This document shows, piece by piece, positions 43,246 through 53,010 of a stretch of 64,000 nt of DNA. The notes beneath the pieces were generated by a model. That model was not told the DNA's origin. It was given only the letters and a program-made list of their open reading frames with translations, and made no database searches. Origin of the DNA: Chitinophaga sp. YR573 (GTDB lineage: Bacteria > Bacteroidota > Bacteroidia > Chitinophagales > Chitinophagaceae); NCBI RefSeq assembly GCF_900110995.1, contig NZ_FOJF01000001.1, forward strand, positions 3,446,803 to 3,510,802. Direction: 5' to 3'. Both the position numbers and the translations under genes were made by a program. Numbering within the stretch: position 1 is the stretch's first letter; every line of letters starts with the position of its first letter.

Positions 43246-45501
43246 ATGCAAACTACCGTAGAAACTACAGATAAGTTTTCCCAAACTACTGTTGAAACTG
43301 CCGAACAGCTTGGTCTTACTGCTGACGAATTTGAACGTATTGTCAGCATATTAGGCCGCACTCCTAATTTTACCGAATTAAGTATGTACTCTGTAATGTG
43401 GAGTGAGCATTGCAGTTACAAGAATTCAATTGTATGGCTGAAATCCCTGCCCCGTGACGGTGAGCGTCTGCTTGTAAAAGCAGGGGAAGAGAATGCCGGC
43501 CTGGTAGATATTGGTGATGGTTACGCCTGCGTATTTAAAATAGAATCTCATAACCACCCTTCAGCAATTGAACCCTTCCAGGGCGCTGCTACAGGTGTGG
43601 GTGGTATCCACCGCGATATCTTTACTATGGGTGCCCGTCCTATCGCAGCTTTAAACTCCCTGCGCTTCGGTAATATCAACGATAAGAAAACACAGCACCT
43701 CTTAAAAGGTATTGTACATGGTATCGGCCATTATGGTAACTGCTTCGGTGTTCCTACCGTTGGTGGTGAAGCATATTTCGAAGACTGCTATGGTACCAAT
43801 CCCCTGGTTAATGCCATGAGCGTAGGTATCGTGAAGGTTGGACAAACAGTTTCCGCTACTTCCTATGGTGCAGGTAACCCTGTATTTATAGTAGGTTCTG
43901 CTACCGGTAAAGATGGTATCGGCGGAGCTTCTTTCGCCAGTGCAAACATTACTGAAGACAGCGTGGAAGATCTGCCATCCGTGCAGGTAGGAGATCCTTT
44001 CCAGGAAAAGAAACTGCTGGAAGCCTGCCTGGAAATCATTCCTACAGGTGCTTTGGTGGGTATGCAGGATATGGGTGCCGCTGGTATCACCTGCTCTACC
44101 GCAGAGATGAGTGCAAAGGGAGAACATGGTATGATTATTCACCTGGATAAGGTCCCTACCCGCCAGGAGAATATGAAAGCATGGGAAATGCTGCTGAGCG
44201 AAAGCCAGGAAAGAATGCTGATCGTATTGCACAAAGGCCAGGAAGCTGAAGTGCTGAAGATATTTGAGAAATGGGACCTTCACTGCGTACAGATCGGTGA
44301 AGTAACAACTGATAAGAACCTGAAGTTCTATATGAATGGTCATCTGGAAGCAGATGTTCCTGCTGAAAGTATGGTTCTTGGTGGTGGTGCTCCTCAATAT
44401 CACCGTGCTTATACAGAGCCTGCTTACTTTGAAAAGGTAAAAGCATTTGATATACAGAACATACAGGATACCCTGCATGCACGTTTTGCAGCTGAAAGGC
44501 TGGTGAAACTGCCTAACATTGCTTCCAAGCGCTGGATCTATACCCAGTACGACAGCATGGTAGGTACTGCTAATGCCAGCACCAATGCTCCAAGTGATGC
44601 AGCTATTGTGACCGTTAAGGGTACTAAGAAGACCCTGGCAGTAACAACCGACTGTAACAGCCGTTATGTATTTGCTGATCCTCACACTGGCGGACAGATA
44701 GCCGTTGCTGAAGCTGCCCGTAATATCGTATGCAGTGGTGGTGAGCCGGTTGCGATTACCAACTGCCTGAACTTTGGTAACCCTTACGACCCGGAAGTAT
44801 ACTACCAGTTCGTATATGCACTGAAGGGAATGGGTGAGGCCTGCCGTAAATTTAATACTCCCGTTACCGGTGGTAACGTGAGCTTCTATAATCAGTCTCC
44901 TGATGGTCCGGTGTATCCTACACCAACTATTGGTATGCTGGGTATCCTGGACAGTATCGAACAGCGTATCACTTTAAACTTCAAGCAAACCGGTCACCTG
45001 GTGTACCTGGTAGGCAGAAGCCGTAATGATATCAGTAGTTCTGAGTACCTGCACAAGCTGATCGGAATAGAGTACAGCCCTGCACCTCACTTCCACCTGG
45101 AAGAAGAACAGCAGCTGCAACAGGCTATTACGAAGCTGAACAAAGCAGGATTGTTACAGTCTGCCCATGACGTAAGTGAAGGCGGATTGTTCATTACTCT
45201 GCTGGAAAGTGCAATGGCTGGCGGACTTGGGTTCGATATCAATGCCAATAGTAATTTCCGTAAGGATGCTTACCTGTTTGGTGAAAGCCAGAGCCGTGTA
45301 GTTGTAACAATAAGACCAGAAGATAAAGACAAGTTTGAGTCGCTGTTACACAGCCTGGTAGATGCTACTGATTATTCTGTTCGTTTTGAGAAGATAGGTA
45401 CCGTACACGGTGAGCAGGTGATAATTGATGGTGAGAGTTGGGGAACTGTTGCTGACTGGAAGAATAATTATGATACAGCGCTGGAATCACATTTAGTTTA
45501 A
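43246..45501 (+). CDS. purL: Phosphoribosylformylglycinamidine synthase II
   Basis: Fourth step of purine synthesis, using ammonia from PurQ. The start at 43246 ([20 protein letters not shown]) gives 751 residues, the length of the small PurL that works with PurS and PurQ; a longer reading from 43177 runs through the promoter and is rejected. ATP-binding residues are in [14 protein letters not shown] and [20 protein letters not shown]; the second AIRS-like half begins near [15 protein letters not shown] and has [16 protein letters not shown]. Confidence 0.95.
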   Translation: MQTTVETTDKFSQTTVETAEQLGLTADEFERIVSILGRTPNFTELSMYSVMWSEHCSYKNSIVWLKSLPRDGERLLVKAGEENAGLVDIGDGYACVFKIESHNHPSAIEPFQGAATGVGGIHRDIFTMGARPIAALNSLRFGNINDKKTQHLLKGIVHGIGHYGNCFGVPTVGGEAYFEDCYGTNPLVNAMSVGIVKVGQTVSATSYGAGNPVFIVGSATGKDGIGGASFASANITEDSVEDLPSVQVGDPFQEKKLLEACLEIIPTGALVGMQDMGAAGITCSTAEMSAKGEHGMIIHLDKVPTRQENMKAWEMLLSESQERMLIVLHKGQEAEVLKIFEKWDLHCVQIGEVTTDKNLKFYMNGHLEADVPAESMVLGGGAPQYHRAYTEPAYFEKVKAFDIQNIQDTLHARFAAERLVKLPNIASKRWIYTQYDSMVGTANASTNAPSDAAIVTVKGTKKTLAVTTDCNSRYVFADPHTGGQIAVAEAARNIVCSGGEPVAITNCLNFGNPYDPEVYYQFVYALKGMGEACRKFNTPVTGGNVSFYNQSPDGPVYPTPTIGMLGILDSIEQRITLNFKQTGHLVYLVGRSRNDISSSEYLHKLIGIEYSPAPHFHLEEEQQLQQAITKLNKAGLLQSAHDVSEGGLFITLLESAMAGGLGFDINANSNFRKDAYLFGESQSRVVVTIRPEDKDKFESLLHSLVDATDYSVRFEKIGTVHGEQVIIDGESWGTVADWKNNYDTALESHLV

Positions 45502-45524
45502 AACGTATCTATTAATTTATTAAC

Positions 45525-45571
45525 AAGTGCAGTGTATATCCCACATGGGTGTTATACTGCACTTTTCCTTT
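45525..45571 (+). terminator. Intrinsic terminator of purL
   Basis: AAGTGCAG and CTGCACTT with inner TATA/TATA and a CCCACATGGG core form a bulged stem, followed by TTCCTTTTTT. It starts 24 bases after the purL stop. Confidence 0.85.
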
Positions 45572-45743
45572 TTTAACAGTATTTAACAATTGTACATCAC
45601 ACACTTATAAACTTTCTTATACCCGAAATGTAGTGTTGTCGCGTATTTTCTTTGTGTAATCCATTTATTGTATTACACTTTCGTTTTAACAACTCATTAA
45701 CAAAATCCCATGTTCGTGTGAGCTTATATAGCAGTGGTTAACC

Positions 45744-46010
45744 TACTTTTGATAAAGAGAGAAGCAAATAAAAAAGGTCGAAATTTAAGTAGACCGAACA
45801 AAAATTACTATCCTATACCTAATGAAATAAAGAGAAGACTATCCTATACCTATTGACTACTATCCTATAAATTATCCCTGGAATCAAAAGGATTCCTTAT
45901 TCTATGAAAACCATAGTTCTACCATGTCCTAATGAAAGCTAAGTGAATAACACCTAGTGAGAAAGAACGATTTGTTGTGAGGCCCCGGGATTTTCCCGGG
46001 GCTTCCTTAT
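45744..46010 (+). ncRNA. Candidate noncoding RNA in the purL-kbl gap
   Basis: After the purL terminator there is no ORF above a dozen codons until the minus-strand gene near 46167. The plus strand has TACTTTTG (45744-45751), an exact -7 box, then a 230-base stretch with three copies of ACTATCCTATA (45807, 45838, 45859), and ends in a strong hairpin GCCCCGGGA/TCCCGGGGC (45982-46002). A promoter box and a dedicated terminator with no ORF between suggest a small RNA. The -33 region is weak. It was not recognised as 6S, SRP, RNase P or tmRNA. Confidence 0.4.
45982..46010 (+). terminator. Terminator of the candidate RNA
   Basis: Nine-bp perfect GC-rich stem GCCCCGGGA (45982-45990) with TCCCGGGGC (45994-46002), followed by TTCCTTATTTT. 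Confidence 0.7.
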
Positions 46011-46118
46011 TTTCAAGGAAGCATGTAATCTATTTCAATAATCAAGCCAACTCATCCCTGCATAACCATTCTGGTTAAAACAATCTCAGACTTCAATAAT
46101 ATTCTATCAGAATAAAAA

Positions 46119-46150
46119 AGCCCTGTATCACCTTCCGGCAATACAGGGCT
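46119..46150 (-). terminator. Terminator of the alpha-oxoamine synthase gene
   Basis: AGCCCTGTAT (46119-46128) pairs with ATACAGGGCT (46141-46150). On the minus strand it is followed by TTTTTTATTC. Confidence 0.88.
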
Positions 46151-46166
46151 CTTATCAGCAATATTA

Positions 46167-47408
46167 TTACACCATAGGTATCTCAGCCACTTTGTATTCT
46201 TTTTTATCCAATTTGGCTTTGGTTTGGGTGAATGCTTCAAGGGTAAGTTCTATATCCTCATCGCCATGAGCAGCGGTAGGAATAAGACGGTAAATGATCT
46301 GTCCTTTAGGTATAACAGGATATACAACGATAGAACAGAAGATATTGTAGTTCTCACGGAGGTCCAGACACATAGCAGTTGCTTCCGGAATATCGCCCTG
46401 CAGATAGATAGGCGTAACAGGAGAGTTAGTGCTGCCAATGTTAAAGCCACGATCGCGAAGACCCTGTTGCAGCTTGTTAACGTTCGACCACAGTTTAGCT
46501 TTCAATTCCGGATGTTTGCGCATCAGTTCCACACGCTTTAAGTGACCAATCACTATAGGCAAAGGAATAGATTTGGCAAAGATCTGGGAGCGTGAATTAT
46601 AACGCAGGTAGTTGATGATCGCTTTATCACCGCTGATGAAAGCGCCGATAGAAGCTCCGGATTTTGCGAAAGTATTGAACAGCAGGTCAATTTTGTCCTG
46701 ACAGCCCTGTTCTTCCCCTGTACCGGCACCGGTTTTACCCATCGTACCAAATCCATGCGCATCATCTACTAAGAAACGGAATTCGTATTTGTCTTTCAGA
46801 GCAGCAATTTCCTTCAGTTTACCCTGGTCGCCGGCCATACCGAACACACCTTCAGTAATTACAAGGATACCACCACCATTAGTTTTAGACAGTTCTTCTG
46901 CACGTTTCAGTTGTTTCTCCAGGTCGTCCATGTCGTTGTGTTTGAACACATAACGGTGACCCTGGTGAAGACGTAATCCGTCTATGATACTGGCGTGGCA
47001 CTCTGCGTCGTATACGATCACGTCCCTGCGGTTGCAGATAGCATCGATAGAACTCATAATACCCTGATAACCATAGTTGAGCAGGGTAGTGTCTTCCTTG
47101 CCCATGTAGTCGGATAATTCTTTTTCCAGCTTCTCATGGTAGTTAGTGTTACCACTCATCATACGGGCTCCCATTGGAGAGGCAAGTCCATAATCTGCTG
47201 CTGCTTTGGCATCCGTAGCACGCACCTCAGGATGGTTAGCCAGGCCAAGGTAGTTGTTCAGGCTCCAAACGATCTTTTCATTGCCCCGGAAGTTCATGCG
47301 GGGACCAATTTCACCTTCCAGCTTAGGAAAAGCGAAATAACCATGGGCTCTATTTGAGTGTTCGCCGATCGGGCCCATGTGTTTAAGCAGTTTCTCGAAT
47401 ATATCCAT
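46167..47408 (-). CDS. Alpha-oxoamine synthase family (KBL/serine palmitoyltransferase-like)
   Basis: PLP enzyme of the family that joins an amino acid to an acyl-CoA with loss of CO2. Members include glycine C-acetyltransferase, serine palmitoyltransferase, BioF and cysteate acyltransferase. The 413 residues show NNYLGLANHPEVR, ECHASIIDGLRLHQGH, VDDAHGFGTMGKTGAG and FNTFAKSGASIGAF with the Schiff-base lysine. The substrate-side region PMGARMMSGNTNYHE replaces the GTGxxGSR found in many relatives. Cannot be told whether the amino acid is glycine, serine or cysteate. Monocistronic. Confidence 0.85.
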   Translation of the reverse strand: MDIFEKLLKHMGPIGEHSNRAHGYFAFPKLEGEIGPRMNFRGNEKIVWSLNNYLGLANHPEVRATDAKAAADYGLASPMGARMMSGNTNYHEKLEKELSDYMGKEDTTLLNYGYQGIMSSIDAICNRRDVIVYDAECHASIIDGLRLHQGHRYVFKHNDMDDLEKQLKRAEELSKTNGGGILVITEGVFGMAGDQGKLKEIAALKDKYEFRFLVDDAHGFGTMGKTGAGTGEEQGCQDKIDLLFNTFAKSGASIGAFISGDKAIINYLRYNSRSQIFAKSIPLPIVIGHLKRVELMRKHPELKAKLWSNVNKLQQGLRDRGFNIGSTNSPVTPIYLQGDIPEATAMCLDLRENYNIFCSIVVYPVIPKGQIIYRLIPTAAHGDEDIELTLEAFTQTKAKLDKKEYKVAEIPMV

Positions 47409-47516
47409 ATGTTAAGTAATGATTAATAATGTTTGAATCAATCGGACACAAAGGTATTAAAATATTAGTTTTTGTAAACTTGCTTTACTTTTATAAAAGT
47501 GAACAATTTCTTAAAT

Positions 47517-49175
47517 ATGAACTGGAAATTTCTTTCGGGAATCTGCGTGGCAACATTATTATATACCTCACAGAACGGAATCGCACAAAAAGCAACCTCT
47601 CCCAAACCTGTTACCATTATTACACAAAGCAAAGTAAAAAATGTAGATCGTCCCAAACTGGTGGTCGGCATAGTGGTGGATCAAATGCGATGGGACTACC
47701 TTTACCGTTATTCAGACCGTTATACTGATGGTGGCTTCAAACGGTTACTGAAGGATGGGTTCTCCTGCGAAAATACATTAATTAATTATACTCCTACCAT
47801 TACAGCCTGCGGACATACCTGTATATATACCGGTTCTGTTCCCGCTGTTCACGGAATTATCGGCAACAGCTGGTATAGCCGGGAGCTGGGAAGAGACCTC
47901 TACTGTGCAGAAGATACAACCGTAACTACCGTGGGCAGCACTTCCGCTGCCGGAAAAATGAGTCCCCGCAATATGCTGGTGACCACCATCGGCGATGAAC
48001 TGCGCCTCTCTAACAATTTTCAGAGTAAGGTGATCGGTGTGGCGATTAAAGACAGGGGTTCCATTTTACCTGCCGGACATACCGCTACCGCTGCTTACTG
48101 GTTTGATGCCAGTACCGGCAACTGGATCAGCAGCACCTACTATATGAAAGAGCTGCCATCCTGGGCAAAGGACTATAACAACGAAAAATGGCCTGCCCGT
48201 TACCTGAGCCAGCCATGGACCACCTTATATCCCATAGAATCATATAAACTGAGTACAGACGATAATAAACCTTACGAAGGCAACTTCAAAGGAACAACTG
48301 CTCCTGTATTCCCACACGCTAATCCACCAATAGCGTCTACTCCTTTCGGAAATACCATGACCCTGGAATTTGCCAAAAAAGCAGTAGAAGCTTACCAGTT
48401 AGGTAAAGGAGCTGTGACAGATATGCTGGCTATCAGCCTTTCGTCAACAGATTATGTAGGTCATCAGTTTGGGCCTAATTCGATCGAAATAGAGGATGTT
48501 TACCTGCGCCTTGACAAAGACCTGGATGCCTTCTTTAAGTACCTGGATGCGACCGTAGGGAAAGGACAATACACCTTTTTCATTACCGCAGATCATGGCG
48601 TAGCACATGTACCTGGTTTTATGGAAGAAAACAAGCTTCCTGGTAAGGCTTACAATGATCCAAAATTAATCGCTAACCTCAACCAACTGGTAAAAGACCG
48701 TTTTGGTATAGAAAAAACCATCATTGCAGCAGATAATTTCCAGTTAAGCCTGGATCATGATGCGATTGCTAAAAGTGGTAAAAATGAGAAAGAGGTCAGA
48801 GACCTGATCATCGCTAACCTGCTGAAACAACCGGCCATCTCCAATGCTTTCTCATTAACAGAACTGAATACCACTACACTGGCAGAACCGCTGCGTACCA
48901 TGATCACCAACGGATTCAATGTTAAACGCAGTGGCGATATCCAGTATGTATTACTGCCTGGTTATATTGAAGGCGGTGCAACAGGTACCACACATGGTGT
49001 ATGGAATCCTTATGATGCGCATATTCCGCTGGTATGGATGGGATGGGGTATTCATCCCGGCCATAGTAACCGCACCATTGGTATGACGGATATCACGCCT
49101 ACCCTGGCTGCTTTGCTGCATATTCAGATGCCTAGTGGTTGTGTGGGTAAAGTGATAGAAGAGATTACCCAATAA
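47517..49175 (+). CDS. PafA-type alkaline phosphatase
   Basis: Periplasmic or outer-membrane-associated phosphate monoesterase of the alkaline-phosphatase superfamily. The start at 47517 (MNWKFLSGICVATLLYTSQN) gives a signal peptide ending near GIAQ; a GTG six codons upstream is weaker. The zinc-binding Asp is in VVGIVVDQMRWDYLYRY, the nucleophile Thr in TPTITACGHT, and the late ligands in ADHGVAHVP and TGTTHGVWNPYDAHIPL. A Thr nucleophile is the mark of the PafA group, well known in Bacteroidota for phosphate release and not repressed by phosphate. 552 residues. Confidence 0.9.
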   Translation: MNWKFLSGICVATLLYTSQNGIAQKATSPKPVTIITQSKVKNVDRPKLVVGIVVDQMRWDYLYRYSDRYTDGGFKRLLKDGFSCENTLINYTPTITACGHTCIYTGSVPAVHGIIGNSWYSRELGRDLYCAEDTTVTTVGSTSAAGKMSPRNMLVTTIGDELRLSNNFQSKVIGVAIKDRGSILPAGHTATAAYWFDASTGNWISSTYYMKELPSWAKDYNNEKWPARYLSQPWTTLYPIESYKLSTDDNKPYEGNFKGTTAPVFPHANPPIASTPFGNTMTLEFAKKAVEAYQLGKGAVTDMLAISLSSTDYVGHQFGPNSIEIEDVYLRLDKDLDAFFKYLDATVGKGQYTFFITADHGVAHVPGFMEENKLPGKAYNDPKLIANLNQLVKDRFGIEKTIIAADNFQLSLDHDAIAKSGKNEKEVRDLIIANLLKQPAISNAFSLTELNTTTLAEPLRTMITNGFNVKRSGDIQYVLLPGYIEGGATGTTHGVWNPYDAHIPLVWMGWGIHPGHSNRTIGMTDITPTLAALLHIQMPSGCVGKVIEEITQ

Positions 49176-49185
49176 GCCCGGTTGA

Positions 49186-49245
49186 CAATTTCAGATTGCA
49201 GAATTTCGCAGGTTCTTGCTATATTCATTCTGCAATCTGAAATTG
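49186..49245 (+). repeat. 19-bp inverted repeat between the phosphatase and crotonase genes
   Basis: CAATTTCAGATTGCAGAAT (49186-49204) and ATTCTGCAATCTGAAATTG (49227-49245) are exact reverse complements with a 22-base loop. No T-run follows. It may process or stabilise a shared mRNA. Confidence 0.55.
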
Positions 49246-49259
49246 CCAATACGAAATAA

Positions 49260-50039
49260 ATGACTTTTGAACATATCCTATATAATGTCACAGCGCGTGT
49301 AGCAACTATCACCTTGCACCGCCCGGAAAAGCGTAATGCGCTTAACGGTGCTATGGTAGCAGAGCTACAGACCGCCTTTAGCATAGCAGAAAAAGATGTA
49401 AACGTAAAAGTAATTATACTGAAAGGCTCCGGTGAAGCATTTTGCGCCGGTGCAGACCTTGAATATCTACAGCAGCTACAGAAAAATACAAGAGAAGAAA
49501 ACCTCACTGATTCCCGCTCTCTGATGCAACTGATGCAGCAGATCTATTATCATGATAAAGTTATTATTGCCCAGGTAGAAGGACATGCCATTGCCGGAGG
49601 ATGCGGACTGATAACTCTCTGCGACCTGAGTTATGCCGTACCGGATGCATTGCTGGGGTATACAGAAGTGAAGATCGGCTTTATCCCTGCACTGGTATCC
49701 GTATTCCTGGTAAGGAAAATAGGGGAAGGGCGTGCCCGCGACCTCTTACTGACTGGCAGACTGATATCTGCCCAGAAAGCGGAATACTATGGTCTTGTGA
49801 ATCAGGTAGTTCCGGCTACAGAGATAGCGGAATATGTAGCGAAAATTGCAGAAGACCTGTGCAGCGGTGCTTCTGCCAATTCACTGAAAGTGACTAAAAA
49901 ACTGATTGCCGGCGTACTGGATTTACCCCTCGAAGAAGCTTTGGAAGGAGCCGCACAAAGAAACGCTGAAACCCGTGAACATACTGACTGTCAACGTGGT
50001 ATCCAGGCATTTCTCACCAAGGAAAAAATGAAATGGTAA
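49260..50039 (+). CDS. Enoyl-CoA hydratase/isomerase (crotonase family)
   Basis: Crotonase-fold acyl-CoA enzyme of 259 residues. Oxyanion-hole segments are GEAFCAGADLEYLQ and EGHAIAGGCGLITLCDL; the downstream TEVKIGFIPALVSVFLVRKI provides one possible catalytic Glu. The exact reaction (enoyl hydration, methylglutaconyl hydration or isomerisation) is open. It lies in possible operon with the phosphatase upstream and the GLPGLI-like gene downstream, whose reading frame overlaps its end. Confidence 0.85.
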   Translation: MTFEHILYNVTARVATITLHRPEKRNALNGAMVAELQTAFSIAEKDVNVKVIILKGSGEAFCAGADLEYLQQLQKNTREENLTDSRSLMQLMQQIYYHDKVIIAQVEGHAIAGGCGLITLCDLSYAVPDALLGYTEVKIGFIPALVSVFLVRKIGEGRARDLLLTGRLISAQKAEYYGLVNQVVPATEIAEYVAKIAEDLCSGASANSLKVTKKLIAGVLDLPLEEALEGAAQRNAETREHTDCQRGIQAFLTKEKMKW

Positions 50040-50065
50040 ACCGGTATGATTTTTTCAATATACCT

Positions 50066-50734
50066 ATGAATCACACAACACTTGTTATGCAGAAGTATCT
50101 ATTAACGTTTTTGTTATTCAGCCTGATCACCGGCCAGTTAACTGCACAACGCCTGGTTTCAGATGCGAAAATTGTTTACAAAATGGAGACCGCCGGGCAA
50201 CCTGCTGATCCAACTTTTGAAGGAGGTACCCTCACACAATACGTAAAGGGCCTTCAAAGCCGTGTTGACATCGATTTTAAAGCCCTTCATTATAGTTATC
50301 TGATAGACAGCCGGAATCAGACAGTAGTAACACTGATTGATAATCATGGTGATAAATACCTGATCCGCGCAGGAAAAGAGGATTATGAAAAGGAGCTGAA
50401 ACAATATGCCAGCGTGCAGTTCACAGATGCAAAGGAAACCAAGGAGATAGCAGGATACACCTGTAAACGCTCTGTTGGGAAAATGTCTGATGGCCAGACC
50501 TTTGACGTGTATTATTCAACAGACCTGATTCCTGAGAACAAACAGTTCAACCGCCGTTTCGTAAACCTGAAGGGGATTCCTTTACAGTTTGAGATCCTTA
50601 ATAAAAACGGGACCAAGACAACGATGATTGCGACGAAAGTAGATCTGTTTGCGGTGCCGGCGTCTTATTTCGATACGCCTAAATCAGGTTATAAAGAGAT
50701 TAGCAGGGAAGAGATGTCGAAGATTGGGAACTAA
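50066..50734 (+). CDS. Secreted GLPGLI-like protein
   Basis: About 220 residues with a signal peptide ending LTGQLTAQ-like (SLITGQLTAQ). The mature part matches the pattern of the Bacteroidota GLPGLI/DUF4412-type proteins: an early strand DAKIVYKMETAG, a central YTCKRSVGKMSDGQTFDVYY, and the turn FVNLKGIPLQFEILNKNG, which resembles the GLPG core. Start is uncertain: ATG at 50066 or 50087; the long reading overlapping the crotonase stop (50033) is less likely. Function unknown. Confidence 0.75.
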   Translation: MNHTTLVMQKYLLTFLLFSLITGQLTAQRLVSDAKIVYKMETAGQPADPTFEGGTLTQYVKGLQSRVDIDFKALHYSYLIDSRNQTVVTLIDNHGDKYLIRAGKEDYEKELKQYASVQFTDAKETKEIAGYTCKRSVGKMSDGQTFDVYYSTDLIPENKQFNRRFVNLKGIPLQFEILNKNGTKTTMIATKVDLFAVPASYFDTPKSGYKEISREEMSKIGN

Positions 50735-50745
50735 CTATAAAAACG

Positions 50746-50772
50746 AAAGGCTTCGGGATTACCGAAGCCTTT
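50746..50772. terminator. Terminator of the GLPGLI-like gene
   Basis: AAAGGCTTCGG (50746-50756) and CCGAAGCCTTT (50762-50772) with a GATTA loop, followed by CTTATA and flanked by A on the left; usable in both directions. Confidence 0.85.
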
Positions 50773-50803
50773 CTTATATGCAGGAATGCAATATCAGTTG
50801 TAA

Positions 50804-51181
50804 TTAGTTCCTTTTCAAAGGCAGAATGATCTGCAGATGATGGAAATTCATGTTGGAAGGTGGTTGTATCTTCGTCGCATAAGGCAACACGTACGTCACA
50901 TTTCCTTTCTTAAAAGTCATTACTGACTTGATGCTCAAGGCACTGTTATCAGACAATCGGAATGCTGAAGTCATAGAACCACTGTAACGAAAGCCTGCAT
51001 CCAGGCTTAAGTTAGCTTTAGGCATCAGCGATAATCCGCTTTCTGTTTTCTTTATCTTGTCTTTATTCTTGTCGGTTAATATGTTGTCACTGGCTTGTGC
51101 GCTGATAGCAACTATTGCCAGGGCGCCCGCCAAAAAGAAAGACAATGAAAAGGCCTGAAATATGTTAGTTATCTGTTTCAT
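50804..51181 (-). CDS. Small secreted protein of unknown function
   Basis: With the start at 51181 (MKQITNIFQAFSLSFFLAGA) it is 125 residues with a Sec signal peptide ending near SAQASD. The mature part is rich in Ser, Asn and Lys and has alternating strands (LSLDAGFRYSGSMTSAFRLS). An exact -7 box TACATTTG lies about 15 bases upstream on the minus strand. No family recognised. A longer start (51208) is less likely because it overlaps the promoter. Confidence 0.6.
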   Translation of the reverse strand: MKQITNIFQAFSLSFFLAGALAIVAISAQASDNILTDKNKDKIKKTESGLSLMPKANLSLDAGFRYSGSMTSAFRLSDNSALSIKSVMTFKKGNVTYVLPYATKIQPPSNMNFHHLQIILPLKRN

Positions 51182-51330
51182 TGTATCACAAATGTACAAA
51201 CTTTTCAATATATTTTATAACAAATCCTTAACTAAGTTACGATAAATTCTTAAATAAATGTTAAATTTTTCATAAAGCTTGCTACTTTGGGCCATAGTGC
51301 CCGATTCAAAAATTTCTTATATTTACATTA

Positions 51331-52767
51331 ATGAATCAAGACTTTCCATTTTTAAACGAAGATTTTGAGGAGCTGAGAGACTTGTTGCAGCAGTTTGAAA
51401 ACCTGAAATCTGGCCAGTCTCATTCCTTTCTAGATGAGGATTCTTTCGAACTGATCATAGACTATTATGATGAGCATGATGAACTCCCCAATGCGATGCA
51501 CGCTGCTGAAATAGCAATCGAGCAGTTCCCTTATTCTTCCTCCCTCTTACTAAAAAAAGCCAATCTGCTCATAGAAGCAAAAAAATACCAGGATGCCATG
51601 GAGCTGCTGGAAAAAGCAGCCATCCTTGACAGTACAGATATTAACCTGTACATCTTACAAACAGACGTATTCCTGGCTATGAACCAGCATGCGAAAGCCG
51701 CAGCCTTGCTGGAAGAACAGATTGCAATATTCGACGGAGAAGATAAGACGGAACTGTTACTGGAACTGGCCGATGTGTACGACGACTGCGAAGAATTTGA
51801 CAAAGTATTCGACTGCCTCAAACTTACCCTGGAGCATGCTCCCAATAATGAAGAAGCCCTGCATAAGATCTGTTTCTGGACGGAATTCACCGGAAGAAAC
51901 GAAGAAAGCATACGCCTTCATACCAATATCATCAACGAACACCCTTATAATCAGCTTGCCTGGTTTAATCTCGCTACCGCCTTTCAGGGGCTGAAACTCT
52001 ATGAGAAAGCAATAGATGCTTACCAGTACGCTATTGTAATCGATGAGAAGTTTGATTATGCCTATCGCAACATGGGGGATGCCTACATCCGCTTACGTAA
52101 GTACGCAGAAGCTATTGAAGTGCTGAAAAAACACCTGGAAATAGCCAAACCGGAAGACGTTATCTATGAGGCTATCGGCCACTGTTACGAGAGACAGCGC
52201 AAATACACGCAGGCAAGGTATTATTACCGCAAGGCTTCTCACTTAAGCCCCAGCGATGATAAACTGTATTATAAGATAGGGGTGGCCTATATGACAGAAT
52301 CCAACTGGGAGAATGCCATAAAATCCATCAACAGCGCTATTAAAATCAATAAAAACAGCGCTGAATACCTGATAGCACTGGGTCAGTGTTACCTGGAATT
52401 AGAGCGTAATAAGGAAGGGCTTATTCACCTGCTGGCGGCTGTTCGCTTACGTCCTTCCAGTATCACCACCTGGCAGGAATTTATCCGCGGTCTTTACATT
52501 TCAGGCTTCTTCCAGGAAGCATTGACACAGCTGGATGCTGCAGATAACAAACTGGGTTACAAGCCGGTATTGTTATATTACCGTGCAGCCGTGCAGTTTG
52601 CCCTGGGGAAATCCAAAGAAGGCTTGATATTGCTGGAAAATGCCCTGCAACGCTCTGCCAAACATGTGAAAAAGCTCATAGAATTAGATCCTTCATTGTT
52701 GCAGCACAGCTCAATTGTAGAGATTATATCACGCTATAAAAAGACCAAACGCAGTAAAAATCAATAA
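51331..52767 (+). CDS. Tetratricopeptide repeat protein
   Basis: 478 residues, almost all alpha-helical TPR units. Clear copies include ADVYDDCEEFDKVFDCLKL, FNLATAFQGLKLYEKAIDAY and RNMGDAYIRLRKYAEAIEVL, each with the W/L-G-Y-A-P-like spacing. There is an acidic N-terminal region (NEDFEELRDLLQQFENLKSG) and no signal peptide, so it is cytoplasmic. TPR arrays bind partner proteins; the partner is unknown. The C-terminus is basic (KKTKRSKNQ). Confidence 0.85.
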   Translation: MNQDFPFLNEDFEELRDLLQQFENLKSGQSHSFLDEDSFELIIDYYDEHDELPNAMHAAEIAIEQFPYSSSLLLKKANLLIEAKKYQDAMELLEKAAILDSTDINLYILQTDVFLAMNQHAKAAALLEEQIAIFDGEDKTELLLELADVYDDCEEFDKVFDCLKLTLEHAPNNEEALHKICFWTEFTGRNEESIRLHTNIINEHPYNQLAWFNLATAFQGLKLYEKAIDAYQYAIVIDEKFDYAYRNMGDAYIRLRKYAEAIEVLKKHLEIAKPEDVIYEAIGHCYERQRKYTQARYYYRKASHLSPSDDKLYYKIGVAYMTESNWENAIKSINSAIKINKNSAEYLIALGQCYLELERNKEGLIHLLAAVRLRPSSITTWQEFIRGLYISGFFQEALTQLDAADNKLGYKPVLLYYRAAVQFALGKSKEGLILLENALQRSAKHVKKLIELDPSLLQHSSIVEIISRYKKTKRSKNQ

Positions 52768-52788
52768 GATAGCGTAACGCTTATATCA

Positions 52789-52841
52789 AATGCGAAACGC
52801 TGAACGTTCAATGCAAGCGTTCGGTGTTTCGCATTTTACAT
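52789..52841 (+). terminator. Long terminator hairpin of the TPR gene
   Basis: AATGCGAAACGCTGAACG (52789-52806) pairs with CGTTCGGTGTTTCGCATT (52818-52835), 18 bp with two wobble pairs, followed by TTACATTT. Confidence 0.8.
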
Positions 52842-52856
52842 TTCCTAAAATTCTTA

Positions 52857-52890
52857 TTTGAGACACTTTAATTGGAATGTAGTAATTTTG
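52857..52890 (+). promoter_or_regulatory. Promoter of the phosphosulfolactate synthase gene
   Basis: TTTG (52857-52860), 22 bases, TAATTTTG (52883-52890). Both boxes match the Bacteroidetes consensus; spacing is slightly long. It lies 120 bases before the ATG, leaving a long leader with a 10-codon ORF (ATG at about 52939). Confidence 0.6.
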
Positions 52891-53010
52891 CGCCCAGTTT
52901 TATATACATATAATTTACTATTCCATACCATTACATTTATGAAGGCCCGTCCTCAGTGCCTTTATATTTAGATGATAGGGTTACTGACCAGGACGATAAA
53001 AATGTTTTAA

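Noticed and set aside
43702-44685. 327-codon ORF on the minus strand inside purL
   Set aside because: Fully antisense to a well supported purL; composition rich in Cys, His and Phe is typical of a shadow frame.
45807-45869. Three ACTATCCTATA repeats considered as a CRISPR or iteron array
   Set aside because: Only 11-15 bases long with unequal spacing (31 and 21 bases), no cas or rep genes.
46167-47408. Calling the alpha-oxoamine synthase kbl or spt
   Set aside because: The motifs show only the family; no threonine dehydrogenase is adjacent and the substrate-side motif differs from known serine palmitoyltransferases.
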